Origin: Thermonema lapsum
GTDB taxonomy: Bacteria; Bacteroidota; Bacteroidia; Cytophagales; Thermonemataceae
Assembly: GCF_011761635.1 (NCBI RefSeq)
Contig: NZ_JAASRN010000001.1
Location: 1,167,750 to 1,231,749, forward strand
Reading direction: 5' to 3'
DNA: 64,000 nucleotides
Part shown: piece by piece, positions 45,455 through 52,090 of the stretch
Position numbering within the stretch: the stretch's first letter is position 1
How the letters are laid out: every line of letters begins with the position of its first letter
Position numbers and translations under genes: made by a program
The notes under the pieces: model-generated
Seen by the model: only the letters and a program-made list of their open reading frames with translations
Told to the model about the DNA's origin: nothing
Databases searched by the model: none

Positions 45455-45686
45455 GTTTGTACTTTTTTTTAAAACACCAATGGTGAAACAATAATTTTGC
45501 CATGTGGATTCGCAAAACTCATGCGTACCGGGTGTATGCGTTGATAGTAGGTTGGTTGCCAGTGGAAACAGACACTTTTTTGCAAAACGTGGTTGAAGGC
45601 TTGGCTCGACGACCAAGCAAGTGCAAAGCGTTCACGAGCACCCATAAAGTAAAAACTTGTGCTGAGCGCCGTGGCTGCTACGCTGG

Positions 45687-45780
45687 CTATACATTTCCTT
45701 CGATTATTTTAATTTCCTCCTCCGTTAACTCATGCAGTTCATACACCAACAATCTGTTCGCTTTTCTAAACTGCTGGTAC
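45687..45780 (-). pseudogene. Remnant of the 3' end of an Eco57I-type gene
   Basis: On the minus strand the frame reads LLVYELHELTEEEIKIIE, then GNV and a stop at 45687, with SLEKR in another frame just before it. This is the same C-terminal signature as in the tandem array at 36.0-36.7 kb and the scar at 46.5 kb. The rest of the gene is missing. Between it and the response regulator (45455-45686) I see no other gene. Confidence 0.65.
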
Positions 45781-45837
45781 TAGTAGAGACTTTGCCCTCT
45801 GTATTTCTCCGTGCTCTCTGTGGTGAGTTATTTTTTT

Positions 45838-45907
45838 ACCACAGAGGGCACAGAGGAACAACGAGTTTTCTCTGAGTTTCTCCGTGTATCTCCGTGCTCT
45901 CTGTGGT
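45838..45907. repeat. CCACAGAGG hairpin element 1
   Basis: The element starts ACCACAGAGGGCACAGAGG and ends CTCCGTGCTCTCTGTGGT, so its arms can pair into a hairpin of about 70 nt with some mismatches. A half element (ends TCTGTGGT) lies just to its left at about 45793-45825. Confidence 0.75.
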
Positions 45908-45920
45908 GAGTTATTTTTTT

Positions 45921-45986
45921 ACCACAGAGGGCACAGAGGGGCACAGAGGTTTTGCTCTCTCAGTGTTTCTCTGTGTTCTCCGTGGT
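45921..45986. repeat. CCACAGAGG hairpin element 2
   Basis: The element starts ACCACAGAGGGCACAGAGG and ends TCTGTGTTCTCCGTGGT. It is followed by GAGTTAATTA, which includes the stop codon of the GxxExxY gene at 45994. Confidence 0.75.
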
Positions 45987-45993
45987 GAGTTAA

Positions 45994-46365
45994 TTAAACA
46001 ATCCATCTTATGATTCCGTCTTTTAAACGACTTACGTTAAAGTTGATTAACAAACCTATTTTTATGTTGGCAAGTTTCATATACGTCATAAGTTGGGCTT
46101 TATGTATTTCTGCTATTGCGTCTACTGATTTTATTTCAATGATCACTTTGTTTTCAACCAATAAATCAATACGATAACCTGCATCTAATTTCACGCCTTT
46201 GTAAATCAATGGCAAAGCGAGTTGTCTTTTCACATTTAGCCCGAGTTCATTGAGTTCATAATACAAGCACTCTTCGTAAGCACTCTCGAGCAAGCCCGGA
46301 CCTAAATTTCTGTGAACTTCAATTGCACAACCAATAATTTTCTCAGTAATCTGGTTTATTTCCAT
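45994..46365 (-). CDS. GxxExxY family protein (PD-(D/E)xK-like)
   Basis: The protein is 123 aa, the typical length. The name-giving motif is present (GPGLLESAYEECLYYEL, G..E..Y). Further motifs are YRIDLLVENKVIIEIKSVDA, where D, E and K could form a PD-(D/E)xK nuclease-like site (Asp in RIDLLV, ExK in IEIKS), and IHKAQLMTYMKLANIKIGLL toward the end. Its biochemical role is unknown; a nuclease of restriction or repair type has been suggested by fold. Both sides carry CCACAGAGG hairpin elements (45838-45986 and 46386-46493), which suggests gene and repeats move or spread together. Confidence 0.88.
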   Translation of the reverse strand: MEINQITEKIIGCAIEVHRNLGPGLLESAYEECLYYELNELGLNVKRQLALPLIYKGVKLDAGYRIDLLVENKVIIEIKSVDAIAEIHKAQLMTYMKLANIKIGLLINFNVSRLKDGIIRWIV

Positions 46366-46385
46366 TTTTTGAATTTTTGGTTTTT

Positions 46386-46452
46386 ACCACAGAGGACACA
46401 GAGATGCACAGAGGTTTTTTCTCTGTGTTACTCTCTCCGTGCTCTCTGTGGT
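46386..46452. repeat. CCACAGAGG hairpin element 3
   Basis: The element starts ACCACAGAGGACACAGAG and ends TCCGTGCTCTCTGTGGT. It lies 20 nt upstream of the GxxExxY start codon. Confidence 0.75.
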
Positions 46453-46466
46453 GAGTTATTTGTTTT

Positions 46467-46493
46467 ACCACAGAGGACACAGAGGGCACGGAG
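46467..46493. repeat. CCACAGAGG half element 4
   Basis: Only the left arm is present (ACCACAGAGGACACAGAG then GGCACGGAG). It borders the deletion scar pseudogene at 46502. Confidence 0.65.
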
Positions 46494-46501
46494 AAAGTTT
46501 T

Positions 46502-46745
46502 TTACTTACCTTCCACTATCCTTATCTCCTCATCTGTTAACTCATACAGCTTATACCCCAATGCATCTACTTGCTTTTCTAAGGCACTGGCTGAATTAAT
46601 CTCATCTTTCATTAAAGCCAAGGCGTTAACCCGAAAAGTAGCCGGTAACAATATCTAGCGCACCTTCTTCGGTAAACGCCTTTATGAAGTCAAACACTTT
46701 ATAGTGTTCGTTGTCCTCTGTTTTTGTTTTATTGTCGAGTAGCAT
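46502..46745 (-). pseudogene. Deletion scar: helicase N-terminus joined to Eco57I-type C-terminus
   Basis: From the ATG at 46745 on the minus strand the frame reads MLLDNKTKTEDNEHYKVFDF, then IKAFTEEGALDIVTGYFS. This is the N-terminus of helicases with a phospholipase-D-like domain known from defence-type loci. A stop at about 46631 breaks it. In the next frame RVNALALMKDEINSASALEK leads to VDALGYKLYELTDEEIRIVE, GK and a stop at 46502, the C-terminal signature of Eco57I-type methyltransferase/endonucleases. The middle of both genes is gone. This looks like a large deletion between neighbouring genes of one defence locus. Confidence 0.7.
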
Positions 46746-47194
46746 TTACAAGTCATGCGTTTTAGTGATTATAGCAATTTAGTAAAAAAATTTTCTGTCT
46801 TTATTTCTCCAAATCTCCATTAGCTCCATCATAGAGCTCTCAGATTTTTTTGCGCAACGCAGAAAAGCTAAAAAATAAGTATGCTCAAAAGGCTTTTGAT
46901 GCGCGCGTTTTTTAAACTTGTAACGCGCTTTTACTTGAAAATGAAGTTGTGCAACAGTTGCTGCGCTGTTGTGCGTTTGTTGTTCTTTCTCGTCCGTTGC
47001 TGTGAGACAGCCGTCCCCTTTAGCAAGTTTTGGTTTGTGTGTGGTCGGTGTCCTGCAAGGAAGCATAACACTGAAATGGAGGCATGTTTTCACATTTTCA
47101 AAAAAACATGTAATTTTTCCCTATCGCAGCAGGTGTTATCACCCGACAGGGCGCGAAAAGAGCGAGCCATCAGGATTTCACACGAATAAATTCA
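46746..47194. other. Gap without a recognised gene
   Basis: A minus-strand frame at 46779-47093 (104 codons, with TVAQLHFQVKARYKFKKR) has no start context and resembles no protein family I know. It may be non-coding repetitive DNA that is common between genes in this phylum. The last 100 nt before 47195 hold the end of the DODA-type gene region and an AT-rich spacer. Confidence 0.4.
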
Positions 47195-48091
47195 TTAGGA
47201 AGTTATTATGAAACTTCTTTCGCTAAAAGCTGGAAGACTGATTGAATCTTCATAAAAATACTTTATTTCATCTTTACTGTCCATGAGCCCCAAACTATAA
47301 AGCACCGGCACAAAATGGTCGGGCGTTGGTGCTGCCAGTTTGCCTAGTTTATGGCTATTTTCGTAATTGATAATGTTAGCAATGTTTCTTGTGTCTAATT
47401 GTTTTTTAATCCATGCATCATACTCCAATTCCCAACCGTAAGGCTTCATATCATTGCTTTGCAATTTACGCATGGCTAAGGACAGATTATGAATAAGTGA
47501 GCCGCTACCTATAATCAATACTCCTTTTTCACGAAGAGGTTTAAGCTGTTGACCTAAGTGATAATGATATTCAGGCTTGGCATAATAGTCAATGCTCATT
47601 TGAAAAACAGGCACATTGCCTTCGGGGAACAAGTGCATCAACATAGGCCAAGCACCGTGGTCTAATCCCCATTCGGTGGTTTCGTGCACTACAGGAGCCA
47701 ATTGCTTTACTTCGCGAGCAATCTCCGGTGCCCCTTTTGCTCTGTATATTACTTTGTAATACTCTTCGGGAAATCCATAATAATCGTAAATCTGTTTAGG
47801 TTCGGGCGATACATTTACAAATGTTCCTTTTGTACACCAGTGAGCGGATACCACTAAGGCAGCCTTTACTTCATAATTTTTTTGCAGTTCCTTGCCTAAT
47901 TCAAAAAGTGTTTTCCAAAATGGACGCTCTTCTCGTGAAAGCGGTATATCCATGGGATTGCCGTGGGAGGTAAAAAGAACAGGCATCTTTTTCCCCTGAA
48001 CCGGTAACTGGTCAGTAAAAAGTTTAAAACTGCTTAATGGGCCCATTGCTGCTAATCCTAAAACAGATTTTATGAATTCTATGCGGTTCAT
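47195..48091 (-). CDS. Extradiol ring-cleavage dioxygenase, DODA/YgiD type
   Basis: The protein is 298 aa. After a hydrophobic N-terminal segment (VLGLAAMGPLSSFKLF) it has the DODA-type motifs: VLFTSHGNPMD (His ligand), VVSAHWCTKGTFV (second His), TTEWGLDHGAWPMLMHLFPE (conserved DHG), VFQMSID and IIGSGSLIHNL (GSGxxxHN). The iron or zinc ligands therefore appear complete. Family members cleave catechols; many bacterial ones have no known substrate. The start overlaps the stop of the methyltransferase gene by 4 nt (ATGA), so the two are translationally coupled. Confidence 0.9.
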   Translation of the reverse strand: MNRIEFIKSVLGLAAMGPLSSFKLFTDQLPVQGKKMPVLFTSHGNPMDIPLSREERPFWKTLFELGKELQKNYEVKAALVVSAHWCTKGTFVNVSPEPKQIYDYYGFPEEYYKVIYRAKGAPEIAREVKQLAPVVHETTEWGLDHGAWPMLMHLFPEGNVPVFQMSIDYYAKPEYHYHLGQQLKPLREKGVLIIGSGSLIHNLSLAMRKLQSNDMKPYGWELEYDAWIKKQLDTRNIANIINYENSHKLGKLAAPTPDHFVPVLYSLGLMDSKDEIKYFYEDSISLPAFSERSFIITS

Positions 48092-48723
48092 GCTTTAATT
48101 TCATCATCCATTAACCGTTTTTTTGCAATGCAACGCACCACTGCCCCTCTGCCCACATGAAACAAGCCTTCGTTGAGCTCGGTTTCCGTTTCGTATAATT
48201 CTATAAATTCTAAATCTTTGAACCAGGTTTTCAGTTCCTCTGCAGAATAGAGCATACCGATGTCTCTGGGTCCTCCTACTTTTTCGTTCACACTATTGAA
48301 TTGAATATGCTTTTTACTAAAAGCCTCTAAAATAATCACCCCTCTGGGTTTAAGCCATTTTAGGAGCTTTTGATGATATGCTTCCTTTTTATCGGCAGGA
48401 AAATGAGCAAAAATCAAGGCAATGGCATCGAATTCGTTGGGCGGATAGCTTGCCTCCTCAAACTCGCATACATCGTAATGGATATTCACTTTATGTTTAT
48501 CAGCCAGCTTCAAGGCTTTTTTCTTGCCCTCTATGCTTTGGTCGAATGCAAAGACATGCCATCCTAATTGGGCGGCATACACGGCATTGCGTCCTTCGCC
48601 TTCTGCTGGAAATAAAATCTTACCCGGAGTAAAACGGGTAAGGCTTTCTTTCAGATATTCATTAGGCTTTTCGCCATACACGTAGGCTTCGCTACGGTAT
48701 CTTTCGTTCCAAAATTCTTTCAT
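48088..48723 (-). CDS. Class I SAM-dependent methyltransferase (TehB-like)
   Basis: The protein is 211 aa from the ATG at 48723 (MKEFWNERYRSEAYVYGEKP). Motif I reads ILFPAEGEGRNAVYAAQLGW, a variant with PAEGEGRN that is typical of the TehB/thiopurine methyltransferase-like group. FDAIALIFAHFPAD gives motif IV and LKPRGVIILEAFSK motif VI. The substrate is unknown; thiols or oxyanions are common for this group. The start codon lies at the end of repeat copy 3 (48721-48812). It is followed by the DODA gene with a 4-nt overlap. Confidence 0.88.
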   Translation of the reverse strand: MKEFWNERYRSEAYVYGEKPNEYLKESLTRFTPGKILFPAEGEGRNAVYAAQLGWHVFAFDQSIEGKKKALKLADKHKVNIHYDVCEFEEASYPPNEFDAIALIFAHFPADKKEAYHQKLLKWLKPRGVIILEAFSKKHIQFNSVNEKVGGPRDIGMLYSAEELKTWFKDLEFIELYETETELNEGLFHVGRGAVVRCIAKKRLMDDEIKA

Positions 48724-48812
48724 CCGAAAATAATTTTTTTTAATCGGTCGGATGGAACTCGCATGATGAGTTTTCATCCGTGTTTGTGTTTAACGAATCA
48801 TGCTCGTTTCAT
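48721..48812. repeat. 88-bp intercistronic repeat, copy 3
   Basis: This copy is about 92 bp and runs from the start codon of the methyltransferase to the stop codon of the DoxX gene. It is nearly identical to the copies at 44599-44775, including GTCGGATGGAACTCGCATGA and ACGAATCATGCTCGTTTCAT. Confidence 0.85.
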
Positions 48813-49216
48813 CATACTTTTGGTTGGATGGGTAATTTTTTATATCTGCCCCAAGCCACAAATAAAGCCAAAGCTCCAATGATAACATTAACAGGTAGGG
48901 CTTCATATTCTGCACGCATCAAATGGAATACTGCTGCCAAAACCATAATGATAAAAAATCCCAATGCAGCTAAGGGCGTAAGCTGTGGTTTAATTTTGAG
49001 CAGAGACGGTAGTATGAGCCCAAGCGATCCAAGTAGTTCGGAGATACCAATAAATCTTACTAAAGCAGGTGAATACTCTTTTACCCAAGGTAGTGATTCG
49101 GCTAATTTTTCGATGGGTGTAAACGATTTCATAATACCTGCCATGAGGAACATGGCTGCTAATAATCCTTGCACTATCCAAAGTACAATGTGAAGTGTTT
49201 TGTTCTTAGTTTCCAT
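48812..49216 (-). CDS. DoxX-family membrane protein
   Basis: The protein is 134 aa with four membrane helices: VLWIVQGLLAAMFLMAGIMK, FIGISELLGSLGLILPSLL, LAALGFFIIMVLAAVFHL and NVIIGALALFVAWGRY. The pattern FLMAGIMKSFTP near the first helix and GISELLGSLGLILP match DoxX/DUF4870-like proteins. DoxX members take part in thiosulfate oxidation or redox stress defence, but a specific role is not known here. The upstream NmrA-type gene ends 32 nt away and the methyltransferase follows after the repeat, so a four-gene unit with DODA is likely. Confidence 0.85.
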   Translation of the reverse strand: METKNKTLHIVLWIVQGLLAAMFLMAGIMKSFTPIEKLAESLPWVKEYSPALVRFIGISELLGSLGLILPSLLKIKPQLTPLAALGFFIIMVLAAVFHLMRAEYEALPVNVIIGALALFVAWGRYKKLPIQPKV

Positions 49217-49248
49217 AATCGTGTGTTGTTTTAAGTTTAAAATGTTTG

Positions 49249-50118
49249 TTATTCATTCAGACTTTCTGCATAGGCTTTTATGGTAATTTCCGGTTTGCCT
49301 AATTCATCCCATGTTTGCTGTGCCATAAAAGGCTCGGGTGTGGTGTTGATGATGTCGAGAATTTTTGAAATGTAAGCCAATTGGGGATTAAACAAACCGA
49401 TGAACTTAAGAAGTCCTATTGGAGCTTTGGCTTTTTTTAGATTTTGTTTCTTGTAGTGTTGAATGAAAATATCCACCGCTTCTTCGGGAAAGAGCGCTTC
49501 TGGTCCTTGTACCACATAATCTCTGGAACTTGCCGGATCTAAAACCTGAAAACTACGGGCTACTTGTTTGCCGTAATCTCTGCCCGCAATCCACCAGTTT
49601 TTGTAAAGCGGCTTCCCCACAATGTTTACCTTATTACCTTGAATAAATCCGTTGTTCAGATTTTCCATGTAGCTCGAAGGGTAGAAGATGCAATAAGAAA
49701 TGCCAGAGTTTTTGATGGCTTGTATCGCTTCTTTTTTCAGGCGCATCACCCACCAATCGTTCTTATTATATTCTTTGGCAATGATGGATGATATATATCC
49801 TAAGCGTTGTATGTTGTGATTTTTTGCAGCTTGTAGGATAAACTGCAAACCTTCCTTTTCCGGATGAAAATCGTTTTCTTTTTCTGTTGGACTAACAGAA
49901 AGATTACAATACACGGCATCCATCCCCTTAAGGGCATTGTTTACAGCATTTTTATCCCTAAGGTCGCACAACACATATTTCGCTTTGGAGCCAAATAGCT
50001 TTTCTGCCTTTTTCAAATCTCTGGCACATACATATACTTCGAAGCCTGCAGCTATTAACTCTTCTGTTACAGGCTTTCCAAGCATTCCGGTGGCACCGAA
50101 GACAGCTATTTTTTTCAT
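49249..50118 (-). CDS. NmrA-like NAD(P)-binding protein
   Basis: The protein is 289 aa. The N-terminal Rossmann motif is VFGATGMLGKPVTEELIAAG (GxxGxxG). CDLRDKNAVNNALKGMDAVY and YISSIIAKEYN follow, and SYCIFYPSSYMENLNNGF is typical of NmrA/atypical SDRs, which often lack the catalytic Tyr. It probably reduces or senses a small molecule using NAD(P)H. It diverges from the HxlR-type regulator gene. The shared 119-nt promoter region contains a doubly repeated CTATAC/GTATAG operator, so the regulator is the likely controller. Confidence 0.88.
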   Translation of the reverse strand: MKKIAVFGATGMLGKPVTEELIAAGFEVYVCARDLKKAEKLFGSKAKYVLCDLRDKNAVNNALKGMDAVYCNLSVSPTEKENDFHPEKEGLQFILQAAKNHNIQRLGYISSIIAKEYNKNDWWVMRLKKEAIQAIKNSGISYCIFYPSSYMENLNNGFIQGNKVNIVGKPLYKNWWIAGRDYGKQVARSFQVLDPASSRDYVVQGPEALFPEEAVDIFIQHYKKQNLKKAKAPIGLLKFIGLFNPQLAYISKILDIINTTPEPFMAQQTWDELGKPEITIKAYAESLNE

Positions 50119-50156
50119 ATTCTTATTATTGATTTTTTTGTTTTGACAAAGATATT

Positions 50157-50164
50157 TATATTTG
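50157..50164 (+). promoter_or_regulatory. Candidate -7 box of the HxlR gene
   Basis: TATATTTG matches TAnnTTTG and lies directly before the first operator half-site at 50165. A T-rich stretch ending at 50140 may serve as the -33 box, though the spacing is short. Confidence 0.45.
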
Positions 50165-50215
50165 CTATACTTTAGTTACTACTATACAAAAGTATAGCGA
50201 TATACTCTGGTATAG
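50165..50215. promoter_or_regulatory. Nested palindromic operator between HxlR and NmrA genes
   Basis: Two CTATAC half-sites (50165-50170, 50182-50187) and two GTATAG half-sites (50192-50197, 50210-50215) are arranged symmetrically around 50189-50190. The inner pair forms CTATACAAAAGTATAG. This is the layout expected for a dimeric HxlR-type regulator bound to two turns of DNA. Confidence 0.65.
50187..50194 (-). promoter_or_regulatory. Candidate -7 box of the NmrA-type gene
   Basis: On the minus strand TACTTTTG matches TAnnTTTG and lies inside the inner palindrome, about 70 nt before the ATG at 50118. Regulator binding would block it. Confidence 0.45.
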
Positions 50216-50237
50216 CGACCATGAAAACAAAAATGAA

Positions 50238-50615
50238 ATGAGCAGTAAATCACAATTAGAACAAGTAAAAAAATGTTCAGAAACTTTTGTTTTAGCTGTT
50301 AATGATACGATGAACGTCATTAATGGGAAATGGAAATTGCCCATTATTGGCTCCTTGCTTTATGGCAAAAAGCGTTTCAAAGAACTGGAACGGGAAATTC
50401 CTAAAATCACTCCCCGTATGCTTTCCAAAGAACTAAAAGATTTAGAATTGAACGGTATTGTAAAACGCACGGTTTATGATACCAAGCCTGAAAATTTTTT
50501 ATCGGGCTGGAAAGGGGCAAGCTCTTCCCACGAACCGATAGCTATCGGGATGGATAGCGTATCAATTATGTACGTTTTGCAGGATATGCTTGCCCCCTGT
50601 GAGGTTCTTTTTTAG
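50238..50615 (+). CDS. HxlR-family regulator with an atypical C-terminus
   Basis: The protein is 125 aa. Residues 12-88 follow the HxlR pattern: CSETFVLAVNDTMNVINGKW, KLPIIGSLLYGKKRFKELER, ITPRMLSKELKDLELNGIV and KRTVYDTKP. The winged helix should bind DNA as a dimer. After the YDTKP turn, family members normally continue with a strand and a dimerisation helix (V.Y.LT..G..L). Here the sequence instead reads ENFLSGWKGASSSHEPIAIG and comes from a small palindromic insertion at 50514-50596. The gene is thus altered at its 3' end. It diverges from the NmrA-type gene and overlaps the convergent porin gene by 4 nt. Confidence 0.8.
   Translation: MSSKSQLEQVKKCSETFVLAVNDTMNVINGKWKLPIIGSLLYGKKRFKELEREIPKITPRMLSKELKDLELNGIVKRTVYDTKPENFLSGWKGASSSHEPIAIGMDSVSIMYVLQDMLAPCEVLF
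50514..50596. repeat. Palindromic insert in the HxlR gene
   Basis: GGGGCAAGC (50514-50522) and GCTTGCCCC (50588-50596) are exact inverted repeats enclosing a perfect 14-nt palindrome CCGATAGCTATCGG (50535-50548). The segment supplies the last third of the HxlR frame. Confidence 0.55.
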
Positions 50616-52072
50616 AATATATGCCCAAATCCAAAGAAAAATTGCCCTCCTTCTCTACTTTGACCATAATCTAATCTAAGTATTGTTGATTGATTCCACG
50701 CAATACGTGCGCCAACACCGGGTGCACCTCTCCATTGTTTGAAATTCATATCTCTGGGACTGTCCCACACACTCCCAAAGTCAAAGAAGGGGGTTATGCC
50801 CAAAGCAAAGTGTTGTTTAAGAAGTTTAAAATCATAAAGCCTTGCACGCATCTCCAAATTGACCAAGGCAACTGTAGGTGCCACAAAACGAGCTTCTCTA
50901 AAACCTCTTATAGAACGACCACCACCTAATACTAAAATGCCGCCTGCCTCTGCCTGACTGGACAAATCCCACATTTCAATGAAGTTGATGTTTTTACCGA
51001 AGATATACCCCATTGCTGCTAAACCTGCAAAGGTCAATCTTCCTTTATTGTTGTTCCACCTTTTTAACGTGTGTATGAATTGTCCCTGCACCATAAGTTT
51101 ATTAAAGTCAAATTGAGAACCTAACCAAGGTGCAGTGTATTCGTGTGAATATTCCAAAAATATGCCTTTTGATGGGTCGGGTTCAAAATCTCTGGTGTCA
51201 TACATTAAAGCGCCTGCAAGCATACTGGTGAACATATAATTATCACCGTTTGTAAAACCTGATAAATTGAATCTATCCCAAGTTCCATCAGCCCTTTGTA
51301 AATCCACCAGTGTTGGGTTGTTGATGGCCTCTACTTTAACTCCGTCCAGTGTGTAGGCTTCTTCTGCTTTTAAGCCATTGTAAGATGTAAATGAAGTAAA
51401 CAATGCTTCATATCCAAACAAAAGACGCAGTTTACCTCCCATCATCACCCGCTCTCCTGCAACATTATACAGTTGTTCTCTTTGCTGCATGTGGTTAAAG
51501 TGGAAGTCTGTGTAATAATTTCCATCGCTTCCTAATTCTGCAAGGGCAAGGTTTTCTTCATAATCGGCAACTTTTTTAAAGGTTCTTGTTATGCCTGTTC
51601 TTTTATCTCTAAATCGTAAGGGGTTTAAAGATGAACGTCCAATGCCCCAGTATTGGGCATTAGGGTCTTCCCAACGTACTACATCTGCTCTTATTCTCCA
51701 CTTAGAATTGAAAATGTACGGGGCATCGTAGTTTAGCGCATAGCGAATTCTGCCATTTTGAAATATAAAAAATTCAGCATTGATTCTATGTCGATAGGCA
51801 GTATACTCAAAAAATGGGTCATCTTTTGTTTTGTTCATAAAAAGATTGACATTCCCACCTACACCAAATCCACGAATAGGGTCGAATTCAAAGCGTGGCA
51901 AACCGGTTACAAAAGTGCCTTCTTTTTTATCTTCCAATTCAAACTCTGGAATTCTTTTCGAATCGTCAATGAAAAATGGAAGTTCTTTCTTTGTGGTAAC
52001 AGAATCAACATTTTGCCCAGATGCACAAGTGCTGATTAAAGCAATGCTGATAATGAGTGTAAATTTTTTCAT
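50612..52072 (-). CDS. Omp85/BamA-type outer membrane beta-barrel protein
   Basis: The protein is 486 aa with a signal peptide (MKKFTLIISIALISTCASGQ). It has no POTRA domains. The rest is rich in short amphipathic strands (FGVGGNVNLFMNK, IRYALNYDAPYIFNSKWRIR, MLAGALMYDTRDFEPDPSKG and GIFLEYSHEY), then RSIRGFREARFVAP, the conserved RGF loop of Omp85 barrels, and ends GGQFFFGFGHIF with a C-terminal aromatic residue. It resembles the barrel part of surface-antigen proteins. It might secrete or insert a partner protein. It is followed by no gene on its strand and lies 18 nt after mgtE. Confidence 0.82.
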   Translation of the reverse strand: MKKFTLIISIALISTCASGQNVDSVTTKKELPFFIDDSKRIPEFELEDKKEGTFVTGLPRFEFDPIRGFGVGGNVNLFMNKTKDDPFFEYTAYRHRINAEFFIFQNGRIRYALNYDAPYIFNSKWRIRADVVRWEDPNAQYWGIGRSSLNPLRFRDKRTGITRTFKKVADYEENLALAELGSDGNYYTDFHFNHMQQREQLYNVAGERVMMGGKLRLLFGYEALFTSFTSYNGLKAEEAYTLDGVKVEAINNPTLVDLQRADGTWDRFNLSGFTNGDNYMFTSMLAGALMYDTRDFEPDPSKGIFLEYSHEYTAPWLGSQFDFNKLMVQGQFIHTLKRWNNNKGRLTFAGLAAMGYIFGKNINFIEMWDLSSQAEAGGILVLGGGRSIRGFREARFVAPTVALVNLEMRARLYDFKLLKQHFALGITPFFDFGSVWDSPRDMNFKQWRGAPGVGARIAWNQSTILRLDYGQSREGGQFFFGFGHIF

Positions 52073-52090
52073 ATTGTTTGTTTTTAAAAT

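Noticed and set aside
46779..47093. 104-codon minus-strand frame before the DODA gene
   Set aside because: No start context or known family. The sequence looks like an intergenic repeat, so I list the stretch only as a gap.
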